64,000 nucleotides of DNA from contig JBEKIJ010000012.1 of the NCBI GenBank assembly GCA_050011815.1, positions 1-64,000 of the forward strand, read 5' to 3'. Below the pieces are notes generated by a model. It was not told where the DNA came from. It searched no databases and saw only the letters and a list, made by a program, of their open reading frames with translations. Origin of the DNA: Chersky-840 sp050011815 (GTDB taxonomy: Bacteria > Actinomycetota > Acidimicrobiia > Acidimicrobiales > UBA8190). Positions 1-8,744 of the stretch are shown here, in pieces (positions within the stretch are counted from its first letter, which is position 1; the number at the start of each line of letters is the position of its first letter). A program made the position numbers and the translations under genes.

Positions 1-72
1 TCTCGACCGGCCTGAGGCTGGTCGGCTGGAGCCCTTCCAGGACGCACAGAACCGGCAGTTGCGGGCGGTGCA

Positions 73-717
73 CTATCGGCGGGTGAACGTGAGATGGGTG
101 ACGCCGTTGGGCGAGCTGACCGCTTCAATATTGAAGCGCTGCTCGAGCTCCTGGAGGCCATCCCACAGGCGTTCCCCGCGTCCGAGAACGATCGGCACGA
201 TCGCGATATGCATGTGGTCGATCAGGTCTGCGGCAAGAAACTGGCGGATTGTCGATGGCCCTCCGCCGATTCGGACGTCCAGCCCGCCTGCCGCCAGCCG
301 AGCGACCTCCAAAGCTTCGGCCGGGCTCGCGTCGATGAATTCGAACGACGTCCCTCCCTGCATCTCGATTGTGGGCCTCGGATGGTGGGTGAGGATGAAC
401 ACCGGCGTGTGGAAGGGCGGATTGTCGCCCCACCAACCTTTCCACGCCTCGTCAGCCCAGGGGCCGCGCTGGTGCCCGAATTTGTTCCGACCCATGATCT
501 CCACGCCGACGCCGGTACTCCAGTTGCTCGCGAAGGCGTCGTCGATGCCGGCGCTCCCTCCGTTCCCACCTTGCATCGCGCGGAAGGTTCTGGTGGGGAA
601 GAACCATTCGTGAAGCCTGGTGCCGGCATGCCCGAACGGCGCTTCGAGGCTTTGGCCCTCGCCGGTGCCGAAGCCGTCGAGCGAAACCGAGAAGTTGTGG
701 ACCCGAACACTTGACAT
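73..717 (-). CDS. Dihydrofolate reductase / RibD C-terminal domain family protein
   Basis: The 214-residue protein has the DHFR/RibD reductase fold. It opens with a beta strand followed by SLDGF near residue 13, the usual family start. A later stretch rich in I, P and V contains VLGRGERLWDG, which is typical of the C-terminal half. Members are NADPH-dependent reductases of varied substrate, and the real substrate cannot be read from sequence. I chose the ATG at 717 because GGAGGAG lies just upstream on the minus strand. A longer reading frame to 786 exists, but its first 23 codons do not resemble the family. It stands alone, upstream of an integrase remnant, so it could be element cargo. It lacks the features of a classical folA enzyme. 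Confidence 0.8.
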   Translation of the reverse strand: MSSVRVHNFSVSLDGFGTGEGQSLEAPFGHAGTRLHEWFFPTRTFRAMQGGNGGSAGIDDAFASNWSTGVGVEIMGRNKFGHQRGPWADEAWKGWWGDNPPFHTPVFILTHHPRPTIEMQGGTSFEFIDASPAEALEVARLAAGGLDVRIGGGPSTIRQFLAADLIDHMHIAIVPIVLGRGERLWDGLQELEQRFNIEAVSSPNGVTHLTFTRR

Positions 718-1265
718 TGCAGTCTCCTCCCCAGGGTAGATGTCAGGCATTGCCGAGATAGACGACTCGGCGACTCTGAAACTCATCGCGGACCAGACCC
801 ATTACCCCGCACATGATCGCAGTTCCCGGTCGAACACCTGTATCTGGATGGTCCGACCGGGATGTGCCGCCGTTCCCGACCGGGGTCTGAGGGCATCGGC
901 TAGGGCCGTAGGGCGACCGGTAGTCGGGGATCCCGCCTGACCCATTATTCAGGTCGTCCTGGGGGGAGCGCCCGATCTAGCGACCCAGTGCTTTGTGGCC
1001 AACCGCACTCTATTCGTGGCTTGGAACGTTTCTGCTTGGGCCCATGTGCGCGGGTCCCGAAGAATTCTTGAAGATCTTCTGTGTAGCAATTCGTACCAGC
1101 CTGTACCGCTGCGGACCGTCACGAACCGTCTGGTGTCTTCCGACTGGGCGATTAGGCGGCAAATGCCGTTCTTGGGGTGAGCCGAGTCCGTAAGAGCTCC
1201 CGGCATACTGCGCTTAAACCAATCGCCCGAGACCAGATCATGAACGTCAAGGGCTGCCGGAATCG
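718..1265. other. Gene-free stretch upstream of the excisionase-like gene
   Basis: About 550 bases with no convincing coding frame on either strand. The short frames here lack codon bias and family resemblance. Base composition is somewhat lower in GC than the rest of the window. I searched by eye for a tRNA, for a copy of the rnpB 3' end (a possible left attachment repeat) and for clear hairpins, and found none. The region presumably holds the promoters of the two flanking genes. Confidence 0.5.
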
Positions 1266-1562
1266 ATGGGGCGCACGATGACGGTCAGGAGAGAACCCCG
1301 GGGGGCGGAGTCGGAGGGCAATCCGCCGCAGGCGGTGCGGCAGCATGTGAGTGAGACCAAACCTCCCAAGGCAGTGAGCGGGCGGGTTCTGACCGAACTG
1401 CTTGACCTTGAGGAGGTTGCCCGCCGTCTTTCGACGAGCCCTCGACACATCCGGCGCATGGTCTTCGAGCGGCGGATCCCGTTCGTGAAGGTCGGACGAT
1501 TTGTCCGCTTCGTCCGAGATGATCTGGCCCGATGGCTTGACGAGCAGAGGGTCGGACCGTGA
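1266..1562 (+). CDS. Excisionase-like helix-turn-helix DNA-binding protein
   Basis: A 98-residue protein whose C-terminal half (about residues 44-95) is a winged helix-turn-helix of the MerR-like excisionase type. It reads LLDLEEVARRLSTSPRHIRRM, then a wing with VKVGRFVRF and a final helix DDLARWLDE. The N-terminal 40 residues are charged and probably disordered. Such proteins commonly sit next to tyrosine integrases and set the direction of recombination, and here the broken integrase starts 57 bases downstream. The start is uncertain: ATG at 1266 or at 1278. It could also be a general small transcription factor, but the neighbour makes excisionase the best reading. Confidence 0.7.
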   Translation: MGRTMTVRREPRGAESEGNPPQAVRQHVSETKPPKAVSGRVLTELLDLEEVARRLSTSPRHIRRMVFERRIPFVKVGRFVRFVRDDLARWLDEQRVGP

Positions 1563-1619
1563 CGATGCCGTGTCACAGCCGGCGAGCATGATCTGCGGCC
1601 ACGGAGAGGAGTTCGACGG

Positions 1620-2713
1620 ATGGCTCACATCCAAAAGCGCAACGGGCGCTGGCACGCTCGGTGGCGTGAGGACGATGGTCGGGAACGAGCGGTCGTTTTT
1701 GACCGCAAGGTGGATGCTGAGCGCTGGCTCGACGGCGTCCGGGGCGAACTCGTCCGAGGCACGTATGTCGACCCGGCCGCAGGCCGCGAGCGCTTCGAGG
1801 CGGTAGCAAGCCGTTGGCTATCGATCCAAGTCCATCGACCGACTACTGCCGTGCAGGTGCGGTCGAACCTCGGCAACCATGTTCTCCCGATCTTTGGGGA
1901 TCGTCCAATCGGAACTATCCGGCCCAGTGAGGTTCAAGCCTGGGTGCGAAGTCTCGCCTCCAAGCTCGCTCCCGGAACAGTCGAGGTGGTCTACCGTTAC
2001 TTCGCGGCCATTCTTCGCGCTGCAGTCGAAGACCGGATCATCGCCGTTTCACCCTGTCGTGGCATCAGGCTCCCCAAGATCGAGAAGATCCGTGTCGAAC
2101 CCCTCGAGACCGACGAGGTAGTTGCCCTTGCCGACGCGGTGGACGATCGCTATCGGGCGCTTGTCGTGCTCGCTGCCGGCACAGGCATGCGGCAAGGTGA
2201 AGTGTTCGGGCTCACGCTTCCCAGGCTCGACCTTCTGCGCAGAGTCGTCAAGGTCCAGCAACAACTGATCACGATTCAGGGCAGGGTGCCGTACCTTGGT
2301 CCACCGAAGACCGAAGCGAGCGTGCGGACCATCCCCTTGCCGCTCATTGTCGTCGACTCCGTTGCGGCGCACCTCGCCGAGTACGAGCCAGGTGATCTCC
2401 GAACCGTCTTCAGTGGAGACCGCGGCGAGCCGTTGCGTCGCAACAGGTTCTCTGAACGCGTCTGGCGGTGGCGCGGGCCGGTCTGCGCCCGGGACGCGCT
2501 TTCACGACCTTCGGCGTCTACGCCAGCCTTCTGATCCGACATGGGGAATCGGTGAAGACGGTGCAAGCCCGACTGGGGCACGCCAGCGCCACCGAGACCC
2601 TCGACACCTACGCCCATCTCTGGCCCGATTCTGAGGACCGGACCCGCGAAGCCGTGGACTCGATGCTGGGTCCCGCGGTCTGGCCGCGGTCTGGGACGGA
2701 ATCGCTGGGCTAA
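1620..2713 (+). pseudogene. Tyrosine-recombinase integrase, broken by clustered frame changes
   Basis: The first 281 codons read as a phage/ICE-type integrase: an N-terminal AP2-like arm-binding segment (NGRWHARWRE), a SAM-like core-binding domain, then the catalytic domain with the box I arginine in AGTGMRQGEVFGL and the lysine in GPPKTEASVRTIPL. After ERVW (about 2465) the homology changes frame. VARAGLRPG is read from 2468, GTRFHDLR (box II) in the third frame from 2491, and YASLLIRHGESVKTVQARLGHAS onward, with the last histidine and the DTYAH tyrosine, back in the second frame from 2519. At least three frame changes fall within about 55 bases, so no intact protein is made unless these are sequence errors. 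The gene ends about 20 bases from the 3' end of rnpB, a plausible attachment site. Confidence 0.85.
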
Positions 2714-2735
2714 AAACCCTGGTCAGAGGCCTAAT

Positions 2736-3112
<377 letters not shown>

Positions 3113-3203
3113 CGCTCAGTTTGCCAGGTCGCGGGCCATGCCGGCACCCCCTGTACTCAGTGGGGGACCGTCGACGACCACCCCCCTCGATAGGGTTTGC
3201 GAG
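3113..3203. promoter_or_regulatory. Divergent promoter region of rnpB and xseA
   Basis: These 91 bases separate the 5' end of rnpB (minus strand) from xseA (plus strand). For xseA, TAGGGT at 3191-3196 sits 7 bases before the ATG with no Shine-Dalgarno, consistent with a -10 box and leaderless transcription. I cannot pick the rnpB promoter with confidence. Confidence 0.5.
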
Positions 3204-4568
3204 ATGGACCCGCAACCCGAGCGGCTCGCCCTCGTGGAGCAACCCGAGCCGATGTCCATCGCGGCGCTCTACCGCCAGGTGCAGGCCGCGGTCACAGCCT
3301 CGTTTCCACGCGGCCACCAGCAGTGGGTGCGAGGCGAGATCCAGAGCATCTCGGACCGGACGGGCCACTGTTACATGGACCTGGTCGACCCCGACTCGCC
3401 CCGCGGTCGCGACACCCCGGTGCTCAAGGTCAACTGCTGGGGTAGGACTTGGGGCCCGCTCAAGACGACGCTCGGGCAGCAGGGGATCGTTCTCGAGCCG
3501 GGCGCGGTGGTGTCGTTGCGGGGCAGGGTCGAGTTCTACCCTCCCAAAGGCCAGATCAACTTCATCGCGTCCGAGATCGACGTCACCGCTTTGCTGGGCA
3601 GGTTGGCGGCGCGCCGAACTGCCCTGCTTCACACGCTCGAGGCCGAGGGCCTTCTGCGGCGCAATCAGGGTTTGGCGGTTCCCGATGTCCCCCTACGCGT
3701 GGGCCTCGTGGCCAGCACGGGATCAGAGGGATACAACGACTTCGTCGGTCAACTCCAGGGATCGGATCTGGCGTTCTCCATCGTCTTGTTCCGGGCCAAT
3801 GTCCAAGGGGCCGGAGCGCCCGGATCGGTCGCTCGAGCGCTCGCTGCCATCTCGGTGTCCGACTGTGACGTCGCCGTCTTGGTGCGGGGCGGCGGTTCCC
3901 GAGGCGACCTGGCCGCCTTCGACTCCGAGCCCGTGGCGCGCGCCATCGTGGCGCTCACTGTTCCCCTGTGGACCGGCATCGGGCACACCGGGGACCAGTC
4001 TGTCGCCGACATCGTCGCCAACCAGGCCTTCGTGACGCCGACCGCCTGTGCTCAGGAGCTGGTGCGCCGGGTGGGGGAGTGGTGGGAATCGGTCACCCGT
4101 TCGGGTGCCCGCGTCGGGCGCTGCGCGGTCGACGCCCTGCACGCCGCGGCGTTGCGCGATACCACGGCCCGTCGACGCCTCGGCACCGCCACCCGCAACC
4201 AGCTGTCCCGGCACTCTGAACGACTGGAGCGGCGAGCGACGCAGATCACCACCAATGCTCGGCGTCAGCTCGAATTCGCCGGCGAGGCCGTCGAGCGGCG
4301 AACGGCACGCGTCGGCCCCCGGGCGGTGGGCGCTCTCGAGCGCCAACGGGACAGGACCGACGCCTGGCGACGACTGCTGGCCGCCTATGACATCGATCGC
4401 CAGCTCGAACGGGGCTACACCATCACCCTCCGGCCCGACGGCCAGGTGGTGCGGTCGGCCTCCGAGCTCGACACCGGCTCCACGTTGATCACGAGGTTTG
4501 CGGACGGGCGCGCCAGCTCGACCGTGGATGGAACAGAGATCCGATCGACAACCGAAGGGCAGAGATGA
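3204..4568 (+). CDS. xseA: Exodeoxyribonuclease VII large subunit
   Basis: The 454-residue protein matches XseA: an N-terminal OB-fold (about residues 15-110, with WVRGEIQSI and VSLRGRVEFYPPKGQ) followed by the catalytic core with VGLVASTGSEGYNDF, VLVRGGGSRGDLAAFDS and TGIGHTGDQSVADIVA. A basic coiled-coil region follows, and the end has DIDRQLERGYTI. With XseB it forms exonuclease VII, which degrades single-stranded DNA from both ends. The ATG at 3204 is preceded at 7 bases by TAGGGT, so it is likely leaderless. Upstream in-frame codons run through rnpB and are not used. The stop overlaps the xseB start by 4 bases (ATGA). Length is normal for the family. Confidence 0.95.
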   Translation: MDPQPERLALVEQPEPMSIAALYRQVQAAVTASFPRGHQQWVRGEIQSISDRTGHCYMDLVDPDSPRGRDTPVLKVNCWGRTWGPLKTTLGQQGIVLEPGAVVSLRGRVEFYPPKGQINFIASEIDVTALLGRLAARRTALLHTLEAEGLLRRNQGLAVPDVPLRVGLVASTGSEGYNDFVGQLQGSDLAFSIVLFRANVQGAGAPGSVARALAAISVSDCDVAVLVRGGGSRGDLAAFDSEPVARAIVALTVPLWTGIGHTGDQSVADIVANQAFVTPTACAQELVRRVGEWWESVTRSGARVGRCAVDALHAAALRDTTARRRLGTATRNQLSRHSERLERRATQITTNARRQLEFAGEAVERRTARVGPRAVGALERQRDRTDAWRRLLAAYDIDRQLERGYTITLRPDGQVVRSASELDTGSTLITRFADGRASSTVDGTEIRSTTEGQR

Positions 4569-4945
4569 ACGCGGAACGGCGCGACGACAAAACCTCACCC
4601 GATGACGAACCGGTGGAGGGCCTCAGCTATATGGCTGCCAGTCGGGAGCTCGACGGGATCGTCGAGTTCTTCGAGAAGAGCGAGGTCGACGTGGACCAGC
4701 TCGTGGCTCGCCTCGAGCGGGCCACGGCGATCGTCGACGAGCTCGACAAGCGGATCCGGCGCACCCGGGCCCAGGTCGAGGAGCTCGTCCCCAAGCTCGA
4801 AGCGGCAGGCCGACTGGCGGCGTCACCGCAGACGACGGCCGGTGCGGAGGCCGGCCCTTCAGAGGGTGAGGACGCTCACGGCGGAGCCACGGCGGAGGTG
4901 GCCGGTGAAGAGGGGAAGTCCGACCGAGACTCGCTTCCGTTCTGA
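4565..4945 (+). CDS. xseB: Exodeoxyribonuclease VII small subunit with acidic tail
   Basis: Residues about 19-80 form the XseB helical hairpin: LSYMAASRELDGIVEFFE, then VDQLVARLERATAIVDELDKRIRRTRAQVEEL. The core is of normal size. The remaining 45 residues are an acidic, Ala/Gly-rich extension ending DRDSLPF. XseB is the non-catalytic partner of XseA, and several copies bind each large subunit. The gene overlaps xseA by 4 bases, so translation is coupled. The last residues resemble the acidic tip of single-stranded-DNA-binding proteins (D-D-I-P-F), which is unusual and noted as a finding. Confidence 0.92.
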   Translation: MNAERRDDKTSPDDEPVEGLSYMAASRELDGIVEFFEKSEVDVDQLVARLERATAIVDELDKRIRRTRAQVEELVPKLEAAGRLAASPQTTAGAEAGPSEGEDAHGGATAEVAGEEGKSDRDSLPF

Positions 4946-4959
4946 ACCGCCCCGAGTCG

Positions 4960-6258
4960 TCAGGTCGGCGTCAGACCCACCGCCAGGCGAGCCAAGCCCC
5001 GCAGCGTGATCGAGTCGCGATGGGTCACGGTCCGCTCTGCGAGCTCGATGTGCTTGAAACGTGTCAGGAGCCGACCGAAGCAGACCTGCCCCTCGAGGCG
5101 AGCGAGTGCTGCTCCCAGGCAGTAGTGGATCCCGCTCCCGAAGCTCATCGGCGCTCCCTCGTCGCGCCCCAGGTCGAGGGTCTCGGGCTCACGGAACCGG
5201 CGTGGATCGCGATTCGCCGCCCCGAGCAGCGTCATGACCTGGTCACCGACCGCGATGTCCTGGCCCTCGATGACCGTCGGCCGCAACGCCACCCGGCCGT
5301 CGAGCTGGACCGGGCTGTCCCATCGCAACAGCTCTTCCACCGCCCGTTGCACCGCGGCGGCGTCATCCACCGAGGCGCGTAGGCGCGTCAACTGCTCGGG
5401 GTGGCCCAGCAGCGCCCACAGGCCATTGCCGATGAGGTTGGTGGTGGTCTCGAAGCCGGCCGCGAAGAGCAGGATGGCGGTGGAGATCACCTCGTCCTGG
5501 GTGAGCCGGTCCGAGCCGTCGGACACCGCGATGAGTTCGGACAGGAGGTCGTCTTCGGGCCGTCGCCTCCGCTCGGCGATGAGATCTCCGAAGTACCGCT
5601 CCATGGCAACCCGAGCCGAGCGGGCGCCGCGCAGGTCATCGAGGTCCGACATCGGCTCGAGCATGCGCGTGGCGGCCCGGACCAGAGCCTGGAACTGGGC
5701 CCGGTCCTCCACGGGCACGCCCAGGAGCTCTCCGATCACCGCCACAGGGAGGGGGAAGGCGAGCTCGGCCATCACGTCGACGCCGGCCCCACCCTCGGCG
5801 AGGTCGGCCAAGGTGTCGAGGAGCCCGTCGCACAGCGCCACCACGTGAGGACGCAGGGCCTCGACGGTGTTGGGCGTGAAGGCGCGGGCCACGAGCCCCC
5901 GCAGACGGGTGTGGTCGGGAGGGTTGAGCGTGAGGATGGACTGCCGCCGCTCGAAGAACTCGAAGAATTCGTCGACCTCATCGGCCGGGATCCCCCACCG
6001 GGCGACGCGCATTCGGGCCGTGGCGTCGAGGTCGGCACCCTTGCCGAAATGCGGAACCCGGAGCACCTGCTGGCAGTCCGCGAAGCGGGAGACGATCCAG
6101 CTGCCCATGGTCGAGCGGAACACCGGTGTGTGCTCCCGGATGCGGGCGTAGTGAGGGTAGGGATCGGCGCGACCCTCGGCTGTGGCCAGCAGGGCCACGA
6201 GCTCCGCATTGGGGTCGAGCCCTCCCGGTGCTGACACTGGCGCCACCGGATTCGTCAT
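4960..6258 (-). CDS. Cytochrome P450
   Basis: The 432-residue soluble bacterial P450 has all family marks. The I-helix oxygen-binding motif is AGFETT, the K-helix ExxR is EELLR, and the heme loop FGSGIHYCLGAALAR begins near residue 373 with the heme cysteine at 380. There is no membrane anchor, so it is a cytosolic class I enzyme needing a ferredoxin and reductase. It starts 3 bases after the stop of an acyl-CoA synthetase on the same strand, so the two are probably one operon. A CoA-linked fatty or steroid acid could be a substrate, but that is only inference. A ferredoxin-reductase-like flavoprotein lies nearby at 8745. No ferredoxin gene is adjacent. Confidence 0.93.
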   Translation of the reverse strand: MTNPVAPVSAPGGLDPNAELVALLATAEGRADPYPHYARIREHTPVFRSTMGSWIVSRFADCQQVLRVPHFGKGADLDATARMRVARWGIPADEVDEFFEFFERRQSILTLNPPDHTRLRGLVARAFTPNTVEALRPHVVALCDGLLDTLADLAEGGAGVDVMAELAFPLPVAVIGELLGVPVEDRAQFQALVRAATRMLEPMSDLDDLRGARSARVAMERYFGDLIAERRRRPEDDLLSELIAVSDGSDRLTQDEVISTAILLFAAGFETTTNLIGNGLWALLGHPEQLTRLRASVDDAAAVQRAVEELLRWDSPVQLDGRVALRPTVIEGQDIAVGDQVMTLLGAANRDPRRFREPETLDLGRDEGAPMSFGSGIHYCLGAALARLEGQVCFGRLLTRFKHIELAERTVTHRDSITLRGLARLAVGLTPT

Positions 6259-6261
6259 CGA

Positions 6262-7863
6262 TCAGTGGATCCGTCGTTCACGGTGCAACCAGTAGGGCTC
6301 GCGAAGCTCGCGTTTGAGGACCTTCCCCGAAGGATTGCGGGGGAGGACGGCCACGAAATCGACCGATGTCGGGCACTTGTAGTGGGCCAACCGCTGCCGG
6401 CAAAAGGCGATGATCGAGGCCGCCTCCAACTCCGCTCCGGGTGCGGGCACGACGATGGCCTTCACCGTCTCGCCCCACTTGTCGTCGGGGACCCCGATGA
6501 CCGCGGCGTCCGCCACGCCGGGCGATGCGAGCAGGACGTTCTCGATCTCCGCCGGGTAGATGTTCTCCCCTCCGGAGACGACCATGTCCTTGATCCGATC
6601 GTGGAGGTAGAGGTAGCCCTCCTCGTCGACGTACCCGGCGTCGCCCGTCCTCAGCCACCGGTCATCGTCGATGGTGCGCGCCGTCTCGTCGGGTTTGTCC
6701 CAGTAGCCGAGCATGTTGAACCCCGAGCGCGTGCGCACCTCGCCCACCGTGCCGGCGGTGACCTCGACTCCCGTCTCGGGATCGATGATGCGGAGCTCGA
6801 CGCCCCTCAGTGGCTTTCCCGCCGCCCGCAGGAGGTGCTGGCGCGGGCCCTGGGGGTCGTGGTCCTCGTGGGCCAGGCGGACGATGGCGCCGCTCGTCTC
6901 GGTCATCCCGTAGACCTGCGCGAATCGACAGCCGAAGATCTCGAGGCACCGCACGAGGACGTCCTCGGCGATGGGCGAGGCGCCGTAGAAGATGGTGTCG
7001 AGGCTCGACAGGTCGGTCTCGGCCACGCCCGGCACCGCGATCAGCGCCATCAGGACCGCGGGCACCAAGAAGGCGTGGGTGATCCCCTCGGCGGCCACCA
7101 ACCGGAGAAGCTCGACGGGATCCATGTCCCGGAGGATGACCGAGGTTCCGCCCTTCGACATCCCGCTGAGCGCCCATCCCGAACCACCGATGTGGAACAG
7201 GGGCATCGCCACCAGGCTGACGGTGTGTTCGGTGATCTCGAAGGCCTCGTCCGCGGCCAGCTCCAGCATGACCTGCACGTTGCGGTTGGCGAGCATCACG
7301 CCCTTGGGAAGCCCCGTCGTGCCCGACGTGTAGAGCTGCATCGACACGTCCTCGGGCGCGCCCTCGTGACCCGGGTCGAGCGCGGCGTGGTCGGCGAGCC
7401 AGTCCTCGTACCCGACCCGGCGACCGAGGTCGGACCCGCCTCCGAGGTCGGCATCGGTCTTGGGATCCCCGAGGACCACCACGCGTGTCACCCACGGCAG
7501 CCCGCTGTCCATCGACGCCAGGCACGGCACGAATTCGGCGTGGATCACGAGGACCGTAGCCCTCGAGTCATCGATCACCGCCGCCATCTCGGCCGGGGCG
7601 AGACGCCAGTTGACCGCCACATTGACGGCCCCGGACAGGGCGCCGCCGAACAGCACCTCGAAGTACTCGAGTCCGTTGCGATCGAGGAAGGCCACCCTGT
7701 CGCCGACCCCGATGCCGTCGGCGCCCAACGCCTGGGCCACGCGACAAGCACGTTCGAAGTGCTGGGCCCAGGTCACGGTGGTCCCTTGGAACCGGAACAT
7801 CGGCTTGTCGCCGAAGTCGGCCACGTTGGCCCTGAACATCCCGGCCACGCTCGAACGCAGCAT
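6262..7863 (-). CDS. Acyl-CoA synthetase (AMP-forming, fatty-acid-CoA ligase type)
   Basis: A 533-residue ANL-superfamily adenylating enzyme. It has the AMP-binding motif YTSGTTGLPKGV, the second motif QVYGMTETSG, the hinge region TGDAGYVDEEGYLYLHDRIKDM, and the C-terminal catalytic lysine in NPSGKVLKRELR. It activates a carboxylic acid to acyl-AMP and then forms the CoA thioester. The best resemblance is to actinobacterial long-chain or steroid-side-chain CoA ligases (FadD type); the substrate is not readable. ATG 7863 is chosen because GGGAGGGG lies just upstream; the frame extends to 7908 without support. It is the first gene of a pair with the P450 and is divergent from the hydrolase at 7949. 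Confidence 0.92.
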   Translation of the reverse strand: MLRSSVAGMFRANVADFGDKPMFRFQGTTVTWAQHFERACRVAQALGADGIGVGDRVAFLDRNGLEYFEVLFGGALSGAVNVAVNWRLAPAEMAAVIDDSRATVLVIHAEFVPCLASMDSGLPWVTRVVVLGDPKTDADLGGGSDLGRRVGYEDWLADHAALDPGHEGAPEDVSMQLYTSGTTGLPKGVMLANRNVQVMLELAADEAFEITEHTVSLVAMPLFHIGGSGWALSGMSKGGTSVILRDMDPVELLRLVAAEGITHAFLVPAVLMALIAVPGVAETDLSSLDTIFYGASPIAEDVLVRCLEIFGCRFAQVYGMTETSGAIVRLAHEDHDPQGPRQHLLRAAGKPLRGVELRIIDPETGVEVTAGTVGEVRTRSGFNMLGYWDKPDETARTIDDDRWLRTGDAGYVDEEGYLYLHDRIKDMVVSGGENIYPAEIENVLLASPGVADAAVIGVPDDKWGETVKAIVVPAPGAELEAASIIAFCRQRLAHYKCPTSVDFVAVLPRNPSGKVLKRELREPYWLHRERRIH

Positions 7864-7948
7864 CGTCCCCCTCCCGCCGGCCCGCAGGTGCTGCCCCAGG
7901 CCCGGCACACTGTAGGTCGCCCGACGCTCGTCCCCCTACCATCGAGCC

Positions 7949-8665
7949 ATGCCTGACGACCGCTTGTACTTCCGCCAGCTCCTCTCGGGTCGGGACTTCG
8001 CCTCCCAGGATCCCGTGGCGAGCCAGATGGTCAATTTCTGTTACCTCATCGGCGACCGCCGGGCCGGCGAGGCGGTCATCGTCGACCCCGCCTATGACGT
8101 CGCCGGTCTCCTCGAGATCCTCGCCGCCGACGACATGCGGTGCGTGGGAGTGCTCGCCACGCACTTCCACCCCGACCACGTGGGGGGCGACCTGATGGGG
8201 TACCGCATCGAAGGGATCACGGACCTGCTCGAAGAGGTGGCTGTCCCCGTGCACGTCCAGGCGCTCGAGGCGCCCTGGGTGGTGCGGGCCACGGGAGTCT
8301 CGGGCGACGAGCTGGTCGAGCACGCGAGCGGTGACGTCGTCATGGTCGGTGATGTCGACATCGAATTGGTCCACACCCCCGGCCACACCCCGGGCAGTCA
8401 ATGCTTCTCGGTCGACGGGCGTCTGGTGGCGGGGGACACGCTGTTTCTCGACGGCTGCGGTCGCACCGACCTTCCCGGCGGCGACCCCCAGCAGATGTAC
8501 GAGTCGCTCACCACCCGCCTGGCGCGCTTCGGAGACGACACCGTCTTGTACCCCGGCCACCTCTACTCACCCGAGCCCTCGGCCAGCCTGGGAGAGACGC
8601 GCCAGCGGAACTACGTCTTTCGTCCCCGCAGCCCTGAGCAGTGGATGGCGATGTTCGGTGCATGA
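7949..8665 (+). CDS. Metallo-beta-lactamase-fold hydrolase (glyoxalase II-like)
   Basis: The 238-residue MBL-fold protein has the metal motif THFHPDH at residues 71-77. Later ligands appear in HTPGHTPGSQC and in GDTLFLDGCGRTDLPGG, the last being typical of the glyoxalase II / persulfide dioxygenase subgroup. PGHLYS near the C-terminus supplies the final histidine. It probably hydrolyses a thioester or oxidises a persulfide; the two cannot be separated here. There is no signal peptide. TACCAT at 7937-7942 lies 6 bases before the ATG and there is no Shine-Dalgarno, so it is likely leaderless. It is divergent from the acyl-CoA synthetase. Confidence 0.88.
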   Translation: MPDDRLYFRQLLSGRDFASQDPVASQMVNFCYLIGDRRAGEAVIVDPAYDVAGLLEILAADDMRCVGVLATHFHPDHVGGDLMGYRIEGITDLLEEVAVPVHVQALEAPWVVRATGVSGDELVEHASGDVVMVGDVDIELVHTPGHTPGSQCFSVDGRLVAGDTLFLDGCGRTDLPGGDPQQMYESLTTRLARFGDDTVLYPGHLYSPEPSASLGETRQRNYVFRPRSPEQWMAMFGA

Positions 8666-8744
8666 CCGCCAGACCACCTGACAGCCAGTCCACCACACCG
8701 CCGGACCACGGTGCAGCGGGGCGCCGATAGGGTCTCGTCCGCCC

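Noticed and set aside
787..1265. A tRNA or attachment repeat near the integrase remnant
   Set aside because: No cloverleaf and no copy of the rnpB 3' end could be found by eye in this stretch.
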